Source: Bacteroidota bacterium (GTDB lineage: Bacteria; Bacteroidota; Bacteroidia; Bacteroidales; Cfx3-03). From it: DNA of 7,767 nt. Location: positions 1 through 7,767 of the forward strand of contig JAUZOX010000109.1 of assembly GCA_030706265.1 (NCBI GenBank). The letters are read 5' to 3'. The first letter of the stretch is position 1. Each line of letters opens with the position of its first letter. The translations under genes were made by a program, and so were the position numbers. Below are positions 5,590 through 7,767 of this stretch, one piece after another. The notes below the pieces were generated by a model, which saw nothing but the letters and a program-made list of their open reading frames with translations, had not been told where the DNA came from and did no database searches.

Positions 5590-7767
5590 ATGACATACTC
5601 TCGTTTACTATTTAGTGCAATCCTTGTTTTTCTATTTGCAGTTTATCTTCCTGCGGAATTACAGGCTCAAGAGTTTACAGACAGGTCTAAAGCAGAATTT
5701 AAAACCCCGCCTGCCTCCGCGATGCCCAGGGCTTGGTGGCACTGGACAAACAGCAACGTCACCAAAGACGGGATCACCAAAGACCTGGAATGGATGAAAC
5801 GGGTCGGCATAGCCGGCATGCATTTGTCCGATGTTGCCTCAGGAAATGGCCAAACCGTGCCCACCAAGATTCTTTTTTGGTCACCCGAATGGTTCGATGC
5901 CGTTAAATTTTCTGCATCGGAAGCAGAACGCCTCGGATTGGAGATGTCGATATTCAGTTCGGCAGGATGGAGCCTTACCGGCGGGCCATGGGTAAAGCCT
6001 GAAGAGGCCATGAAGAAGCTGGTCTGGAGCGAGATCACCGTTAATGGAGGAAAGCCTTACACGGGTAAACTTCCACAGCCCCCATCGAACATAGGCCCCA
6101 TCCGTAATCTGCAGGCGGGAGGCCGGACCACAAATGTGCCCGGATATTATGGAGACTGTGCTGTAGTTGCTTTTCGGACTCCCTCTGATGAATCGGATGT
6201 GAAAGAGAGCCATCCCGTCGTCACCTCCAATGCCGGTACGATAAATGCAGCTCCCTTGCTGGACGATGACCTGAATACTTCGATGACTTTAAGTGCTGCC
6301 GGGAAACCCGGACCGGTATGGATCCAGTTTTCATTTGAAAAACCATTCTCAGCCAGGGCCATTACCATTGCAGGCCGCCAGGGCATTCCTTTTGGAAGGG
6401 TGATGGCAAGCACCGATGGCATTCATTTCCAGACGCTGGCTGAGATGCCGGGTAAACAGGGTTACAGGGGGGGGACGGTCAGAACTTATTCATTCCCTGA
6501 GGTCTCCGCAAAATATTACCGGGTCGAAATGACGAATGCACCCCTCAAACCTGCCGATGTTATTTCACAGGCAACCACGCCGGTAGACACGGCATTCCAG
6601 TTGAGCGAACTGAAGCTATATTCCGGACCGCGTGTTAATCGTTGGGAAGACAAGGCCGGCTTTAATTTTATGTTTGAATATGAATCGGAATCGACTCCTG
6701 AGGTAGCTGCCGGTGATGTCATTAAAACTTCGGACATCGTGGATCTTACCTCAAAGATGAGTCCGGATGGAACCTTGAACTGGAATGTTCCGGAAGGCAA
6801 ATGGACCATTATGCGCTTCGGCTATTCACTGACCGGCTCCAAGAACCGTCCGGCTGTTCCTTCAGGACTGGGATATGAAGTAGACAAGCTCAGTAAAAAA
6901 CATACCGAATCCTATATCCGCCAATATACTGAACCCATCCAGAAGTCGTTGGGCGACCTTTACGGCAAAAGCCTGCAGTATGTCATGATGGACAGTTGGG
7001 AAGCCGGCATCCAGAACTGGACAGACGAGATGCAAGCGGAATTTTTAAAGCGAAGAGGATATGACATTACACCTTTTCTGCCGGTACTGGCAGGACGCGT
7101 CGTTCAGAATGCCGGAGTAAGCGATCGGTTCCTCTGGGATTTCAGACGTACGCTGGTTGATATGTTTGCGGAAAACCATTATGGAACGATAACCGATTTC
7201 CTGCACAAGCAAGGATTAAAGACATATGCGGAAGCAGGTGGGGTATCTCTGGAATCCATCGAAGATGCCTTATTGAATAAAAAATATGTGGATATTCCGA
7301 TGGGCGAATTCTGGGTTAAGGATTTGCATCCATCTTCCATGTATTATGAAGACGTTCGCGGTGCTGCTTCTGCCGCTCACATTTATGGTAAAGGCATTGC
7401 CGGAGCCGAATCGTTTACGGGTGGAAATTATGAATCACCCTACACCCTTAAAAAAATCAGCGATTATTGGTTCACCCAGGGAATTAACCGTTTAGTATTC
7501 CATACCTCCGCGCACCAACCTCTCGATACCAAGCCCGGCAACACCATGGTTGGGACCCACATAAACCGGAACATCACCTGGGCAGAAAAAGCCGCTCCAT
7601 TCATGACTTATCTTGCCCGGAATTCCTACATGCTCCAAAAAGGGCTGTACGTGGCCGACATCGCTTATTTGCTTAATGAGGGGGCTCCTTCGACAATGCC
7701 TTTCTGGGGCGCCGGCTTGCAACCTGCCTGTCCGGAGGGTTATCAATTTGATTACTTTAATGCCGAT
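5590..7767 (+). CDS. Secreted GH106-type alpha-L-rhamnosidase, 3' end cut by window
   Basis: From ATG 5590 the frame is open to the last base (726 codons, no stop), so the C-terminus is missing. Full-length GH106 proteins are about 900-1150 residues. Family members are calcium-dependent inverting enzymes that remove terminal alpha-L-rhamnose from pectins, gums and glycosides. Residues 1-26 are a signal peptide (cleavage likely LQA|QE, no lipobox). The mature N-terminus carries the family signature PRAWWHWTNSNVTKDGI (46-62) followed by DLEWMKRVGIAGMHL, the start of the catalytic barrel. Residues about 218-346 resemble an inserted discoidin-like (F5/8 type C) beta-sandwich (LLDDDLNTSM, WIQFSFEKPF, YYRVEM, LSELKLY). 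The barrel resumes with MMDSWEAGIQNW (E471), KTYAEAGG (E548) and GIAGAESFTGG (E607). E471 and E607 are my candidate catalytic pair, by rough analogy to characterised GH106. A run of eight Gs (6467-6474) lies in the inserted domain with the frame intact. Activity on substrates other than rhamnosides cannot be excluded. Confidence 0.88.
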   Translation, partial: MTYSRLLFSAILVFLFAVYLPAELQAQEFTDRSKAEFKTPPASAMPRAWWHWTNSNVTKDGITKDLEWMKRVGIAGMHLSDVASGNGQTVPTKILFWSPEWFDAVKFSASEAERLGLEMSIFSSAGWSLTGGPWVKPEEAMKKLVWSEITVNGGKPYTGKLPQPPSNIGPIRNLQAGGRTTNVPGYYGDCAVVAFRTPSDESDVKESHPVVTSNAGTINAAPLLDDDLNTSMTLSAAGKPGPVWIQFSFEKPFSARAITIAGRQGIPFGRVMASTDGIHFQTLAEMPGKQGYRGGTVRTYSFPEVSAKYYRVEMTNAPLKPADVISQATTPVDTAFQLSELKLYSGPRVNRWEDKAGFNFMFEYESESTPEVAAGDVIKTSDIVDLTSKMSPDGTLNWNVPEGKWTIMRFGYSLTGSKNRPAVPSGLGYEVDKLSKKHTESYIRQYTEPIQKSLGDLYGKSLQYVMMDSWEAGIQNWTDEMQAEFLKRRGYDITPFLPVLAGRVVQNAGVSDRFLWDFRRTLVDMFAENHYGTITDFLHKQGLKTYAEAGGVSLESIEDALLNKKYVDIPMGEFWVKDLHPSSMYYEDVRGAASAAHIYGKGIAGAESFTGGNYESPYTLKKISDYWFTQGINRLVFHTSAHQPLDTKPGNTMVGTHINRNITWAEKAAPFMTYLARNSYMLQKGLYVADIAYLLNEGAPSTMPFWGAGLQPACPEGYQFDYFNAD

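Noticed and set aside
5667..7746. Minus-strand frames and the plus frames at 5615 and 7286
   Set aside because: The GH106 frame is open and carries family motifs across the whole region. These are shadows in GC-richer DNA.

Overview
The window looks like chromosomal DNA of a member of the Bacteroidota, probably a polysaccharide-degrading Bacteroidia. The evidence is Bacteroidota-type -7 promoter boxes (TAnnTTTG) ahead of several transcription units, A-rich translation leaders without Shine-Dalgarno sites, and two secreted glycoside hydrolases of families common in this phylum (GH16 and GH106). No species can be named from the sequence.

Two compartments are visible. Positions 1 to about 3000 are AT-rich and accessory in character: almost 1 kb without a convincing gene but with several inverted repeats and a GATC cluster, then a 99-residue protein made of exact 36-residue repeats, a uracil/thymine-DNA-glycosylase-superfamily-like protein, and a convergent pentapeptide-repeat protein. 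A tRNA-Pro(CGG) gene on the minus strand (3044-3120, CCA encoded) marks the change. Its 3' end faces the AT-rich side, the geometry expected if an island had been inserted at a tRNA 3' end. No integrase or att repeat is visible in the window.

To the right (3257-7767) base composition and codon use become more GC-rich. A cation diffusion facilitator (probably Zn2+/Fe2+ efflux) lies on the minus strand and is divergent from a plus-strand pair. The pair is a secreted GH16 endo-glycanase and a large secreted GH106-type alpha-L-rhamnosidase that runs off the right end (726 codons open, no stop). The two hydrolases probably belong to a carbohydrate-utilisation locus continuing beyond the window: GH16 would cut a backbone, and GH106 would remove rhamnose. 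No SusC/SusD pair or regulator is in view.

I did not find a demonstrable new multi-gene system. The items most worth a second look are the 36-residue repeat protein with the DNA-glycosylase-like gene behind it, the structured gene-poor kilobase in front of them, and the possible tRNA-anchored island boundary.
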